Positions 54,912 through 63,563 of a stretch of 64,000 bases of DNA are shown here, one piece after another; positions within the stretch are counted from its first letter, which is position 1, and every line of letters begins with the position of its first letter. Both the position numbers and the translations under genes were made by a program. The notes below the pieces were generated by a model, which saw nothing but the letters and a program-made list of their open reading frames with translations, was not told the origin of the DNA and searched no databases. Origin of the DNA: Roseovarius sp. MMSF_3281 (GTDB lineage Bacteria; Pseudomonadota; Alphaproteobacteria; Rhodobacterales; Rhodobacteraceae); assembly GCF_030733685.1 (NCBI RefSeq), contig NZ_JASHIM010000009.1, forward strand, positions 1-64,000, given 5' to 3'.

Positions 54912-55970
54912 ATGCGGACGATTTTTCTTGTTTGCCTGGTTGTGATCTGTGTGGGCGGCTTTGGTCGCGCCCGGGCCGAGGCCTGTGGCGGGGGCTACAC
55001 GGTCAAGCCGGGTGAGACCCTGTCGCAGATTGCCGAGGCGCAATATGGCGACGCCGCGTTATGGAGCCGGATTCACAGGGACAATCTTGAACAGTTGGGG
55101 GAAAGCCCCGACACCCTGCGGGCCGGGATGCGGTTGCGCTTGCGCTGCGTGAAAGGCGGGCGCGCGGGGCTGCCGGACGGGGCGGGCATGGCTGTTGCCC
55201 CGGCGATGGCGGCCGCGCGTGGCGGTGCCGGGCGGATTGATATCCTGACCGCCGGGGATTTCTGGCCTTTCACCGATCCGGCGCTGCCGGGGGGTGGCCT
55301 GCTGGCCGAGGTGGTTCAGGCGGCGATGGAGGCCGCCGACCCCGGGCATGGCTTTGCCATCCATTGGGTCAACGACAGGGCCGCGCATCACGAGCCGTTG
55401 TTGTCGAACGCGTTGCTGGATATGGGCTTTCCCTGGGCAAGGCCGGATTGTGCGGTGGAGCCGGGCAGCTATGGGTGCGAGACACTGGTGTTCTCGTCGC
55501 CGTTTTTCGAGGTTCTTGTGCTTTTGTTCACGGACAAGGGCCGGCCCCTGGATGTCGAAAGCACGACCGGGATGCAGGGCAAGACCCTGTGCCGCCCTTC
55601 GGGGTATTCGACCTATATCTTCGATCAGGATGGGCGGAACTGGCTGCGCGACAAGGTGATTACCCTTGAGGTCGCGGCCTCGCCCGAGGCGTGTTTTCAC
55701 CTTTTGACAGGGGGGCAGGTGGATGGCGTGGTCCTTAACGAATTCCTTGGTCATCACAAGATCAAGACGTTGGGCATCGCAGATCGTATTGCCCCTGTGC
55801 CTGGCGCGCCGATTTCGGTGGATACCCTTCACATGGTCGCGCACAAGGCGCACCCGGAAGGAAAATCCGTTCTGGATGTGTTTGACGCGGGGTTGGCGAA
55901 GATCAGGACCGATGGAACATATCAAGGTATCTTGGATGAACATATGACCCGTGTTTGGGAGGAGTATTAG
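54912..55970 (+). CDS. LysM + periplasmic solute-binding (SBP_bac_3-like) protein
   Basis: A 352-aa exported protein: signal peptide (MRTIFLVCLVVICVGGFGRARA), a LysM domain (YTVKPGETLSQIAEAQYGDAALWSRIHRDN...LRAGMRLRL) and an SBP_bac_3-like domain (~95-352; DILTAGDFWPFTDP, MGFPWARPDC, LCRPSGY, VDGVVLNEF). The LysM could tether a substrate-binding or sensor protein to peptidoglycan. Four conserved cysteines recur in the next gene, suggesting disulfides. It is a tandem paralogue of the 55974 gene, 3 bases apart. Confidence 0.82.
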   Translation: MRTIFLVCLVVICVGGFGRARAEACGGGYTVKPGETLSQIAEAQYGDAALWSRIHRDNLEQLGESPDTLRAGMRLRLRCVKGGRAGLPDGAGMAVAPAMAAARGGAGRIDILTAGDFWPFTDPALPGGGLLAEVVQAAMEAADPGHGFAIHWVNDRAAHHEPLLSNALLDMGFPWARPDCAVEPGSYGCETLVFSSPFFEVLVLLFTDKGRPLDVESTTGMQGKTLCRPSGYSTYIFDQDGRNWLRDKVITLEVAASPEACFHLLTGGQVDGVVLNEFLGHHKIKTLGIADRIAPVPGAPISVDTLHMVAHKAHPEGKSVLDVFDAGLAKIRTDGTYQGILDEHMTRVWEEY

Positions 55971-55973
55971 GCC

Positions 55974-56999
55974 ATGCTTAGGGTAGGCATACTTCGACTT
56001 GTCATCGCTTTGGGAATGTTGAGTGCGCTTCCGGGGATGGCGCAGGCACTTTGCGATGTGACCTACAAGGTGCAGCCGGGCGATACATTGCTTTCCATTG
56101 CCGAGACGCATTATGATACCTCGCAGCAATGGACGCTTGTTTACTATGCCAACCAGGCCGTCTTGCAGGGGCAAAACCCGGTGCCGGGGACGGATGTTTA
56201 CATCCCTTGCCCCGCCACCACGACCGAGCCGGACGCCCCCCACCTGCGCAAGGCCGATGCCGAAATGACTCTGCTGACCGGGGGCAATTACCTGCCCTTT
56301 ACCGATCGCAATTGGCCGAGTGAGGGGATGGCCACCGAATTGGTTAACGCCGCGCTGGAACTGAGCCCCTCGCCGCTGCCTTACGCCATCGGCTGGGAGG
56401 GCGATCGGTCACAGCACCTGTTCCCGCTGTTGGATCAGAAGACCTATGACATGGGCTTTCCGTGGCAAAAGCCCGATTGCGCGGCCACCCCTGACAATGA
56501 ACGGTGCAAGAATTTCCACTTCTCGGAGCCGCTGATGGACTTGCCCATCATGCTGTTCAAGCGGGAGGGGAGCGATTTTTCCTATGAAAGCGATGCCGAT
56601 GTGATCGGCAAGCGGCTGTGCCGTCCGGCGGGGTATTTTACCCATGATCTGGATCGCGCCGACCGGCGATGGTTGGCCGAGGGCAAGATCACCCTTGAAC
56701 AGCCCGACAGCCCCGAGGCCTGTTTCGAGCAGTTGATGGCCGGCAAGGTGGATGCGGTGACGGTCAATATCTTTCTTGGGGCCTCGAAAATCGTCGCCAT
56801 GGGATTGCGGGGGCGGGTGGTGCCGCTGGACCGGCCGCTATCGCGGGAAAGCCTGCACGTGGTCATCTCGAAGACGCATTGGCGGGGCACGACGCATCTT
56901 TACCGGATCAACGCCGGGTTGGCGGCGCTGCGCGACAGTGGCCGGTATAACGAGATCGTCGCGCGCCACCTTGAGGTTTTCTGGGGGCAGTTGAAGTAA
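55974..56999 (+). CDS. LysM + periplasmic solute-binding protein, tandem paralogue
   Basis: A 341-aa exported protein with signal peptide (LRLVIALGMLSALPGMAQA), LysM (YKVQPGDTLLSIAETHYDTSQQWTLVYYANQ) and the same SBP_bac_3-like domain (MTLLTGGNYLPFTDR, DMGFPWQKPDC, LCRPAGY, VDAVTVNIF). It matches its neighbour along the whole length with moderate divergence, so it arose by tandem duplication. Its stop TAA shares an A with the ATG of thpR (TAATG). Confidence 0.82.
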   Translation: MLRVGILRLVIALGMLSALPGMAQALCDVTYKVQPGDTLLSIAETHYDTSQQWTLVYYANQAVLQGQNPVPGTDVYIPCPATTTEPDAPHLRKADAEMTLLTGGNYLPFTDRNWPSEGMATELVNAALELSPSPLPYAIGWEGDRSQHLFPLLDQKTYDMGFPWQKPDCAATPDNERCKNFHFSEPLMDLPIMLFKREGSDFSYESDADVIGKRLCRPAGYFTHDLDRADRRWLAEGKITLEQPDSPEACFEQLMAGKVDAVTVNIFLGASKIVAMGLRGRVVPLDRPLSRESLHVVISKTHWRGTTHLYRINAGLAALRDSGRYNEIVARHLEVFWGQLK

Positions 57000-57568
57000 T
57001 GCGGGCATTCGTGGCCCTTCCCCTGCCTGACGATCTGGCCGATGCGCTGGAGCGGTTGCAGGGCGATATATCGGTCGGGCGGGTGGTGCCGCCCGAGAAC
57101 CTGCATGTGACATTGGCCTTTCTGGGCGATCTTGAGCCGGGCATGGCCGAGGAGGTGCGTGCCGCGCTGTGCGAGGTCGAGGCCCCGCCGGTGATCTTGG
57201 ATATGCGCGGTGTGGATGTCTTCGGCGGCGATGACCCGCGTATGGTATTTGCCGGGGTGGAACCCGACCCTGCGCTGAAGGCCCTGCGCGACAAGGTTTA
57301 CGCGGCGGCGCGGGGTGTCGGGCTGGAATTGTCGCGCAAGCGGTTTCGCCCGCATGTGACGCTGTCGCGGTTTTCCCGGCGCATGCCGCAGTTCGAACTT
57401 GATCGGCTGGGATCGTTCCTTGAGGCGCATGGGGCTTTTCGGCTGGAGCCGGTGGAGGTGTCGCAATTCGGGCTTTATCGCTCAATCCTGTCGCAGGAGG
57501 GGCCGCGCTATGAGGAATTGGCGCTTTATGATCTGGGGCCGCTTGCGGCGCGGGGCGGCCAGACATAG
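56999..57568 (+). CDS. thpR: RNA 2',3'-cyclic phosphodiesterase
   Basis: A 189-aa enzyme of the 2H family, with both HxTx motifs in ENLHVTLAFLG and FRPHVTLSRF. It hydrolyses 2',3'-cyclic phosphate RNA ends. It overlaps the preceding stop by one base. Ten bases after its stop begins a truncated ybgC. Confidence 0.95.
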   Translation: MRAFVALPLPDDLADALERLQGDISVGRVVPPENLHVTLAFLGDLEPGMAEEVRAALCEVEAPPVILDMRGVDVFGGDDPRMVFAGVEPDPALKALRDKVYAAARGVGLELSRKRFRPHVTLSRFSRRMPQFELDRLGSFLEAHGAFRLEPVEVSQFGLYRSILSQEGPRYEELALYDLGPLAARGGQT

Positions 57569-57577
57569 GGTGCCGGC

Positions 57578-57622
57578 ATGACCCATCGTTTTCCCATCCG
57601 CGTCTATTACGAAGACAGGTAG
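57578..57622 (+). pseudogene. ybgC: ybgC 5' fragment (tol-pal acyl-CoA thioesterase), split by mobile island
   Basis: The reading frame gives MTHRFPIRVYYEDR and then stops. The first 13 residues are the standard N-terminus of YbgC-type thioesterases, which continue YYEDTDxxGxVYYxNY. After GAC (57616) the sequence turns to lower GC and changes frame sense. AGGGTG is well placed before the ATG, and the gene follows thpR directly. The island insertion therefore cut ybgC at codon 14. The remainder would be at the far end of the island, beyond this window. Confidence 0.75.
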
Positions 57623-57697
57623 GGGTGTAAGGATTTCATTTTTTATTAAATAAAATCAGTCAATTAAATCTTATTTTCCTGTTGCCCCAGCCTTCTT

Positions 57698-57717
57698 GTG
57701 ACCACCGGTGACCACAG
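57698..57717. repeat. Tandem 10-bp repeat near island end
   Basis: GTGACCACCG followed by GTGACCACAG: two copies of a 10-base unit, 81 bases inside the island edge. Such pairs can be accessory recombinase-binding sites; two copies alone are weak evidence. Confidence 0.35.
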
Positions 57718-57784
57718 CTCGGCTATTTTTTGGAATTTTTCGTTAACCTGCGTGCTGTATAATCGCGCGTTTTTTGGCGGAAAA

Positions 57785-59095
57785 TCAGGGGCCACTTGGC
57801 CCGTTTGGCTGCATCGAACGCCGCCACGCATCTAGCACTTTTTCCGCATAGAGCGGGTCGTCGTTGTCGATAGAAGATGGCTCAGGACTTGATGAAATTG
57901 CGCTCAAGAATTGTGAACTGGTTTGATTTCCAAACTTCATTCGCGAGTTCGATTTGTTCGCTGCTGATCGAGTGGCTGCTGATGTCAGGCGTTGCTTTGA
58001 AATGTTTCGATCATTGAGTTGAACGCTTCTGTTAACCCCGTCACTTCGTTCGCTAACCGTTCCAGTGCCTCGGTTTGGCCAATTTGGTTCTCCGAGATTT
58101 GTTCCAGTTGTTCTTGAAGCATTGTGATCGGGTCGGGCTGTTCTTGATCTGCCGCTGGCGCGTTCATCTGATCCAAGAGATCGAACAGATAGCTTTTGAT
58201 TTGTTGAATCTGATCGAACATTGGTTCGATGTTGTCTGTTCTCTTCGACATTGTGTCGATCTCTATTTTCAGCGTGTGAAGCTGCTTGCCGATCTTTAGC
58301 TGCGAGGACTTCTGTGACGTCTTTTGCTTTGATTCCGAGGGCTTTATGGGTGGAGCAGATGAGCTCGCCGTCTTGGTCTTTGAGAAGAATGACATTTTTT
58401 CGATCACCTTTTTCTATGCGAACGCCGTGGTCTGCGGCGAGTTTTGCAAGGGCTTCTCCCTTTTCCTGGTTCGAGTTTTCTCGAAGCCGGGTCATCTCGT
58501 ATGCGATTTGCGGAAGATCGACGCCGTGACGCTCCGCTTTCTGATGTACCCCCTTGGAGAACACAGTCGAAGGCCGTGGGCCGTCGCAGATGTCGTTAAA
58601 TACGGACTTTGCCCGGTCTGGCGCGGCATCACGGACAGCGCGATTATGAGCACCCTTTACCTGCTGGTGACCGAATTTCACTTCGGCAATCCGGGCGATT
58701 TTCTCGTTTCGCGCATAGTTATGCGAGGACGACATCGTGCGACCTTCCTGGTTTTGCTCTGAAACCAGAATGTGGTAATGGGGTACCTTAATACCGTCCG
58801 GCCGCTCTTTGACATGCTCGTAAACAGCGACCGAGCGATCTTTGAAGTCAAACTCCTTGTTGAGCATTTGCATCAGGTCTCGGTACTGATCCGGTGTCAG
58901 CGTCTCCGTTGGGGAAATATTGAAATGCCGAATTCCATATTTTTTCCCATCCTGGGTGGCCAGCTCGTCATCGAGCATGAGATCATCTTCAGACCCGGCG
59001 ACTAGGCGAACGACTTCGTTTTGCTCAGTCTTATTGACATGAGCAATAACGTTCCGACCTCCACCGCTACCAATCCGTGTCTGGTTGATGATCAT
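57785..59095 (-). CDS. Relaxase (MobA/VirD2-like)
   Basis: A 436-aa mobilisation relaxase. The N-terminal 150 residues form the nickase domain: a candidate catalytic Tyr (KKYGIRHFNISP), and the metal-binding His motif VAVYEHVKERPDGIKVPHYHILVSEQ (HxH). It nicks oriT and pilots the strand through a helper transfer system. The C-terminal half (about residues 230-400) is low in complexity, rich in R, S, N and T, and overlaps another reading frame (57985-58395). It begins one base after the mobC stop. Confidence 0.85.
   Translation of the reverse strand: MIINQTRIGSGGGRNVIAHVNKTEQNEVVRLVAGSEDDLMLDDELATQDGKKYGIRHFNISPTETLTPDQYRDLMQMLNKEFDFKDRSVAVYEHVKERPDGIKVPHYHILVSEQNQEGRTMSSSHNYARNEKIARIAEVKFGHQQVKGAHNRAVRDAAPDRAKSVFNDICDGPRPSTVFSKGVHQKAERHGVDLPQIAYEMTRLRENSNQEKGEALAKLAADHGVRIEKGDRKNVILLKDQDGELICSTHKALGIKAKDVTEVLAAKDRQAASHAENRDRHNVEENRQHRTNVRSDSTNQKLSVRSLGSDERASGRSRTARPDHNASRTTGTNLGEPNWPNRGTGTVSERSDGVNRSVQLNDRNISKQRLTSAATRSAANKSNSRMKFGNQTSSQFLSAISSSPEPSSIDNDDPLYAEKVLDAWRRSMQPNGPSGP
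57985..58395 (-). CDS. Coiled-coil mobilisation protein nested inside the relaxase gene (MobB-like position)
   Basis: A 136-aa protein in a different frame from the relaxase, wholly inside it. Its second half is a convincing amphipathic helix (QLEQISENQIGQTEALERLANEVTGLTEAFNSMIETF); the first half is S/K-rich. The ATG has AAGGTGA eight bases upstream. The relaxase in the same stretch looks unconstrained, which fits overprinting. In IncQ plasmids, mobB is likewise encoded within mobA in another frame, so the position is familiar though the sequence is not shown to be homologous. Confidence 0.6.
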   Translation of the reverse strand: MSFFSKTKTASSSAPPIKPSESKQKTSQKSSQLKIGKQLHTLKIEIDTMSKRTDNIEPMFDQIQQIKSYLFDLLDQMNAPAADQEQPDPITMLQEQLEQISENQIGQTEALERLANEVTGLTEAFNSMIETFQSNA

Positions 59096-59096
59096 T

Positions 59097-59447
59097 TCAG
59101 AGCGCCTCTCGAATGAGCTCCTTCAGTTCTGCGTGCTCCTTCTGGAGCTTCCGCAACCGCGTTTCGATACTCATAACCTGCTCGCCATCAAGCTTATGAC
59201 CATACTCCAGGCGGGCTTCATTCACGCTCTTGGCGATCTGGTTCAGGTTGTTGCCGATCCCGTTTGAGATCTTCAGCGATCTGAGAAGAAGATCCCGCGA
59301 AGGCAGTTTCCTGCCCTCGCCCTCACCGAAGAGGCGGAAGCGGATATATTCCGCATCTCGCATCCGGTGTTCCCGAGCTGCATCCTGGAACCGCTCCTTT
59401 TCAGCGTCGCTGGCCCGGAATTTGATCTGGTGAGGACGTGTGCTCAT
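59097..59447 (-). CDS. mobC: MobC-family relaxosome protein
   Basis: A 116-aa protein with a ribbon-helix-helix-like N-terminus (HQIKFRASDAEKERFQDAAREHRM) and the MobC motif ISNGIGNNLNQIAKSVNEA. It binds near oriT and helps the relaxase. Its start overlaps the stop of the 75-aa gene (ATGA); its stop is one base from the relaxase ATG. Confidence 0.88.
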   Translation of the reverse strand: MSTRPHQIKFRASDAEKERFQDAAREHRMRDAEYIRFRLFGEGEGRKLPSRDLLLRSLKISNGIGNNLNQIAKSVNEARLEYGHKLDGEQVMSIETRLRKLQKEHAELKELIREAL

Positions 59448-59671
59448 GGCTTCGGTGCCTCCGGCGCTACACCGTTTTCCTTCGTATCACGGAATCGTTC
59501 GAGCTGACGTTTGATGGAACAGATGGCGAAGCCTGCCTTCGTGACTTCCTCGTCGTTCACCTCTCCCAAGAGATCGGCAAAGTCTTCTTCGATACCATTG
59601 AGAATGGATGTGTAGAGATCCAACTTTATTGGTTGCTGATTTCCGAGACCGTCTTCCATTTTTTTCGACAT
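59444..59671 (-). CDS. Small protein at head of mob operon
   Basis: A 75-aa protein starting MSKKMEDGLGNQQPIKLDL, with GAGAGGA at ideal distance before the ATG. Acidic, predicted helical (ILNGIEEDFADLLGEVNDEEV). It is translation-coupled to mobC and may be a regulator or relaxosome partner. The frame continues upstream but without support. Confidence 0.65.
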   Translation of the reverse strand: MSKKMEDGLGNQQPIKLDLYTSILNGIEEDFADLLGEVNDEEVTKAGFAICSIKRQLERFRDTKENGVAPEAPKP

Positions 59672-59699
59672 TCTGTATCCTCTCACTGTCTTCAGGGGG

Positions 59700-59820
59700 T
59701 CTGCGGGGCGAAGCCCCCAGCGTGGCGGCAGTAGGGACCAGCGGTCCCGGATGCCATGCCTCGCTATAGACAAAAGCCACCAATCTCAGGTGGGTTTGAA
59801 ACCTTAACAATCAGTTAAGG
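59700..59820. other. Candidate oriT region
   Basis: Three inverted repeats occur just upstream of the mob operon: GGGGC-GAA-GCCCC (59706-59718), GGGACC-AGC-GGTCCC (59735-59749) and CCTTAAC-AATCA-GTTAAGG (59802-59820). Closely spaced hairpins next to mob genes are typical of an origin of transfer. No confident nic sequence is seen. Confidence 0.5.
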
Positions 59821-60097
59821 AATTGTTTTCTGAGGCGCAGGAAAAGTAGAGCGGACGTTCAGCCGATACGCAGCGAAAGTCCGTTCAGCGCCCAACCTGA
59901 AAGATGCTGCGCAGGGCATATTTCGACATGAAACGGCGGGAAGTCGACCTTCACCGCAAATTCTGCGCCCATATCTAATGCGCCACAGAGCAGACATTGG
60001 TGGTTCCAAATCCACAGTGGTGCCTGGCAGTCTTTTGAAGTATTTAGTTAGAGAGCACCAGCGCCATGGAAAACGATAGCTCTAACCCGCAACACAA
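59821..60097. other. Gap between oriT candidate and methyltransferase
   Basis: About 280 bases with no recognisable gene. It must hold the promoter for the methyltransferase operon. Confidence 0.4.
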
Positions 60098-61399
60098 GTG
60101 ACCTTGCCGCCTTTCATGTTTGATCTCAAAACAAAAATTAGCAATAAACCCATTTTCATAGACCTTTTCGCGGGGGCTGGTGGGCTTTCTGAGGGTTTTG
60201 TTCGCGCTGGTTTCGATCCTGTCGTTCATGTCGAAGCTGACCCTGGTGCAGCCTACACCCTTCGTACTAGAGAGGCATTCCATTTGTTGAAAGGCCGCGG
60301 CGATCTCACCGCGTACTTTGCATATCTATCGGGTCAACTGAAAAGAAACGAACTCTATTCCCAAGCGTTTGGAACTGGCTCCAATTCCGTCATCAACGAC
60401 ACTATTGGTGCGGAAAGTCTTTCAAAGATCTTTGATCTGCTAGACGCTCGGATTGGCACACGGAGGTTAGACCTTATTGTGGGAGGGCCCCCGTGCCAAG
60501 CGTATTCACTTGTTGGACGAGCACGCTCTGAACAAAAAATGGTAGGCGATCAACGGAACTACCTGTTTGTTTATTATGCCGAATTTTTAAGGCGGTATCG
60601 ACCGAATTTCTTCATTTTTGAGAACGTTGTCGGTTTGCTGACCGCACGTGAAGTCGATGGTACACGGTACTTCGATATGATGTTGACGCTTTTCAAGGAG
60701 CTTGGATATTCGGTTGAGTATCAAGTCATCGCAGCCGACGAGCACGGCATTCCTCAGAAGCGAAAAAGAATAATTCTCGTTGGAACAAGAGGACGGAAAT
60801 GCGGATTCTTTCCTGAGCTTGACAAGGTTCCGACTGACTTCTTGGTGGAGGATGCAATCGGGGACTTGCCATCTCTACGTGCGGGAAAAGGGGCACCTTA
60901 TATCACATCCCTAGAAAAACCTCCCAGCCGTTGGCTGGTGCAATCAGGTTTACTCTCGGGAACCGGGTGTACTACTTGGCACGAAGCGCGTCCACACAAT
61001 CCGAGGGACCTTAGAATTTTCAAAAAAGTAGTTAATAAGTGGAACAAAAAAGGGGAACGGTTGAGTTATAATGACCTGCCTGAGGTGCTAAAAACTCATA
61101 GTAATCGAAATTCGTTTCTTGATCGTTTTAAGGTCGTTGCTGCAGACCTACCAGCGTCACACACTGTGGTTGCCCATATTGCCAAAGATGGGAACTACTA
61201 CATCCATCCAGATAATGCGCAAAACAGATCGCTGACTCCGCGCGAAGCTGCAAGGCTGCAAACCTTCCCAGACGACTTCTATTTTGAGAGCGCAAGTGGA
61301 AAACCAAGCCGAACCTCGGCATTCAAGCAAATTGGGAATGCTGTTCCGGTCCTACTAGCTGAGCAAATCGCAAGGAAATTTGTGGAGAACTGGTCATGA
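60098..61399 (+). CDS. DNA (cytosine-5) methyltransferase
   Basis: A 433-aa C5 methyltransferase: motif I FIDLFAGAGGLSEG, motif IV GGPPCQAYSLVGR with catalytic Cys133, motif VI FENVVG (Glu175), motif VIII QKRKRI, motif IX REAARLQTFPDDF and motif X QIGNAVP. All catalytic motifs are intact, so it should modify DNA; the target site is unknown. The start is either GTG 60098 or ATG 60116, neither with a clear ribosome site. It is coupled by ATGA to the GHKL protein and has no adjacent restriction enzyme in view. Confidence 0.95.
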   Translation: MTLPPFMFDLKTKISNKPIFIDLFAGAGGLSEGFVRAGFDPVVHVEADPGAAYTLRTREAFHLLKGRGDLTAYFAYLSGQLKRNELYSQAFGTGSNSVINDTIGAESLSKIFDLLDARIGTRRLDLIVGGPPCQAYSLVGRARSEQKMVGDQRNYLFVYYAEFLRRYRPNFFIFENVVGLLTAREVDGTRYFDMMLTLFKELGYSVEYQVIAADEHGIPQKRKRIILVGTRGRKCGFFPELDKVPTDFLVEDAIGDLPSLRAGKGAPYITSLEKPPSRWLVQSGLLSGTGCTTWHEARPHNPRDLRIFKKVVNKWNKKGERLSYNDLPEVLKTHSNRNSFLDRFKVVAADLPASHTVVAHIAKDGNYYIHPDNAQNRSLTPREAARLQTFPDDFYFESASGKPSRTSAFKQIGNAVPVLLAEQIARKFVENWS

Positions 61400-63561
61400 G
61401 TGGCGACGATGTATTCTCAATTCGACCGGCAGGTCGGCACATATTAACTATCGGTCGCGATCTAATCCAAGATCCTTATGCTGCTGTTGTTGAACTAGTA
61501 AAGAACGCCTTCGACGCAGATTCCGAGTTCGTTGAGGTGGAATTTAAGGCAGATACTGAAAGACAAGAATATAAAATCATCATTTCTGATGGTGGCCACG
61601 GAATGTCGAGGTCAGATGTCGTTGAACGGTGGATGGTCCCGTCCACCGACGACAAGCTGAAGCGAAAGATTAGTCCCAAAGGTCGAGTTCTCCAGGGACG
61701 AAAAGGCGTCGGCCGCTTTGCAGCGTCTATTCTGGGTGACGATCTTCTGTTGGAAACCACCACTGAAAATGGGGAAACCACCTCTGTATTTGTAGAATGG
61801 GCAACCTTCGAAGATGCAAGCTATCTGGATCAGGTAGAGCTACTTATTGATACTCGAAAGTCCGACTCCAAACCCGGCACGGTTCTTACGATAAAGGGTG
61901 GCAAAGTTGGGCTGGAAGAATGGAATGAAATACAATTTCGCCGTTTGATGTATGAGTTGCGAAAGTTGACACCTCCTACTGCGGCTGTCTCTGGAGTTGT
62001 TTTAAAGTCAGAGAAGTTTGATATAAAACTGAAAATATCTGGCTTCGAAGGTGTTCAGGACACAGAAGAAACCATCGATTCATTCCCGATCCTAGAGTTC
62101 TACGATTACATGATTTCCGGATATGTGGACGAAAACGGCATCGGCGAACTCACCTACTTCACGCAGAAAATCGATAACGCAAGCGCGGAGCAGTTTTCCG
62201 TTGATTTTTCCGGGTTCTTTGAGAAGTCATGCGGTCCTCTTACCTTCGACATCCGGGTTTATGATCGTGACAAGAATGATATCGACCAAATTATTCGTAG
62301 AGGTCTGAAGGACAAAGACGGAAACTACCTTGGCAACCTAGCTGCTCGGCAACTGCTGAACTTCAATAATGGCATCGGTGTTTACAGAAACGGATTTCGA
62401 GTTCGACCGTTGGGTGATGCACAGTTCGACTGGCTTAAACTCAACCAAAAGAGAATCCAAAACCCTTCCAGAAAAGTTGGGGGAAACCAAGTCATTGGAT
62501 TTGTGCACATCGATTCCGAGGAGAGGTCGGGATTGGTTGAGAAAAGTGCCCGGGACGGTCTCAAAGAAAATGCGGCATACGAACGATTGATCGATGTGAC
62601 CACCAAGGTCATTGAAGAATTGGAAATTCGAAGATTCGCGTTGCGAAGATCGCTTGACTTGGGCAAGCCGAAGTCTCGCGTCGAAAAGCAAATTCAGCAA
62701 TTGTTTTCGGACGACCACATTCGTGTGGACGTGGTTACGAGGCTAGAGCGCGCAGGCATAGGAGAGGCTGTAACCAAAGAAATATCTGACATCCTTACAA
62801 GGGACATGGCCGCAAAGAACAAGGCTGCAGAGAGCATTAGGCAAACGGTTGCTGTCTATCAGGGTCAGGCTACTCTCGGAAAAATTGTAAACGTTGTTCT
62901 GCATGAAGGGCGTCGGCCACTGAACTTTTTCAAGAACCAAGTTCCGAACCTTGAGTATTGGGCTGGTGTATTTGGCGACAATCCCACATCGCAGAACTTG
63001 GAACAGGTTCTGCCAATTGCAAAGGAACTTGGACACAACGCAGAGGTGTTTGCGCGTCTTTTCGAAAGACTTGACCCACTGGCGGCGGGCAAACGTGCGG
63101 AAGCTCGCCCATTTAACATGTCGGAGGTGTTGAACGGCTCTCTACAAGTGTTTGAAAACACGCTGACAGAAGTCGGAGCTAGTTCGGTCGTCGAGGGTCC
63201 ACTTGATTTCGAACTACTAGGTTGGAAGCAAGATTTCTATGCGATTTTTACCAACTTGATTGATAACAGCGTTTATTGGTTCGCAGAAAAAGGCACGAAG
63301 AACCCTTCGATCATGATACGTTTTGAGGTTTCCGAAAGTGGTCTCGCATACATTGATTATAGAGATAGCGGACCCGGAATTGATAAATCGCTCATCGAAT
63401 CAGAGGTGATTTTCGACCCTGAGTTTTCTACGAAAAGAGATGGTACTGGTTTGGGTCTTGCGATTGCGGGGGAAGCGGCATCAAGAAATGGCCTTGAGTT
63501 GAATGTTCTGGAGTCCGATCAAGGTGCGTATTTCAGGTTGCAACCCGAAAACGGAGAATAG
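61396..63561 (+). CDS. Double-GHKL protein: Hsp90/MutL-like ATPase fused to histidine-kinase-like module
   Basis: A 721-aa protein. The N-terminal GHKL domain has AVVELVKNAFDAD (N-box, Asn37), IIISDGGHGM and LQGRKGVGRFAAS. A middle region (~200-440) resembles MutL/MORC-type S5 and linker segments. Next, TLGKIVNVVLHEGRRPLNFF looks like a HisKA H-box (His503). A second GHKL domain follows (LIDNSVYWF with Asn624, DYRDSGPGID, GTGLGLAIAG). Two ATPase folds in one chain, with a phosphorylatable His between, are unusual. It is translation-coupled to the methyltransferase and followed by a receiver-domain gene, so phosphotransfer is plausible. Function not established. Confidence 0.85.
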   Translation: MSGDDVFSIRPAGRHILTIGRDLIQDPYAAVVELVKNAFDADSEFVEVEFKADTERQEYKIIISDGGHGMSRSDVVERWMVPSTDDKLKRKISPKGRVLQGRKGVGRFAASILGDDLLLETTTENGETTSVFVEWATFEDASYLDQVELLIDTRKSDSKPGTVLTIKGGKVGLEEWNEIQFRRLMYELRKLTPPTAAVSGVVLKSEKFDIKLKISGFEGVQDTEETIDSFPILEFYDYMISGYVDENGIGELTYFTQKIDNASAEQFSVDFSGFFEKSCGPLTFDIRVYDRDKNDIDQIIRRGLKDKDGNYLGNLAARQLLNFNNGIGVYRNGFRVRPLGDAQFDWLKLNQKRIQNPSRKVGGNQVIGFVHIDSEERSGLVEKSARDGLKENAAYERLIDVTTKVIEELEIRRFALRRSLDLGKPKSRVEKQIQQLFSDDHIRVDVVTRLERAGIGEAVTKEISDILTRDMAAKNKAAESIRQTVAVYQGQATLGKIVNVVLHEGRRPLNFFKNQVPNLEYWAGVFGDNPTSQNLEQVLPIAKELGHNAEVFARLFERLDPLAAGKRAEARPFNMSEVLNGSLQVFENTLTEVGASSVVEGPLDFELLGWKQDFYAIFTNLIDNSVYWFAEKGTKNPSIMIRFEVSESGLAYIDYRDSGPGIDKSLIESEVIFDPEFSTKRDGTGLGLAIAGEAASRNGLELNVLESDQGAYFRLQPENGE

Positions 63562-63563
63562 AT

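Noticed and set aside
59815..60283. Short frames around the methyltransferase start
   Set aside because: No ribosome site or motif; one lies antisense over the methyltransferase.
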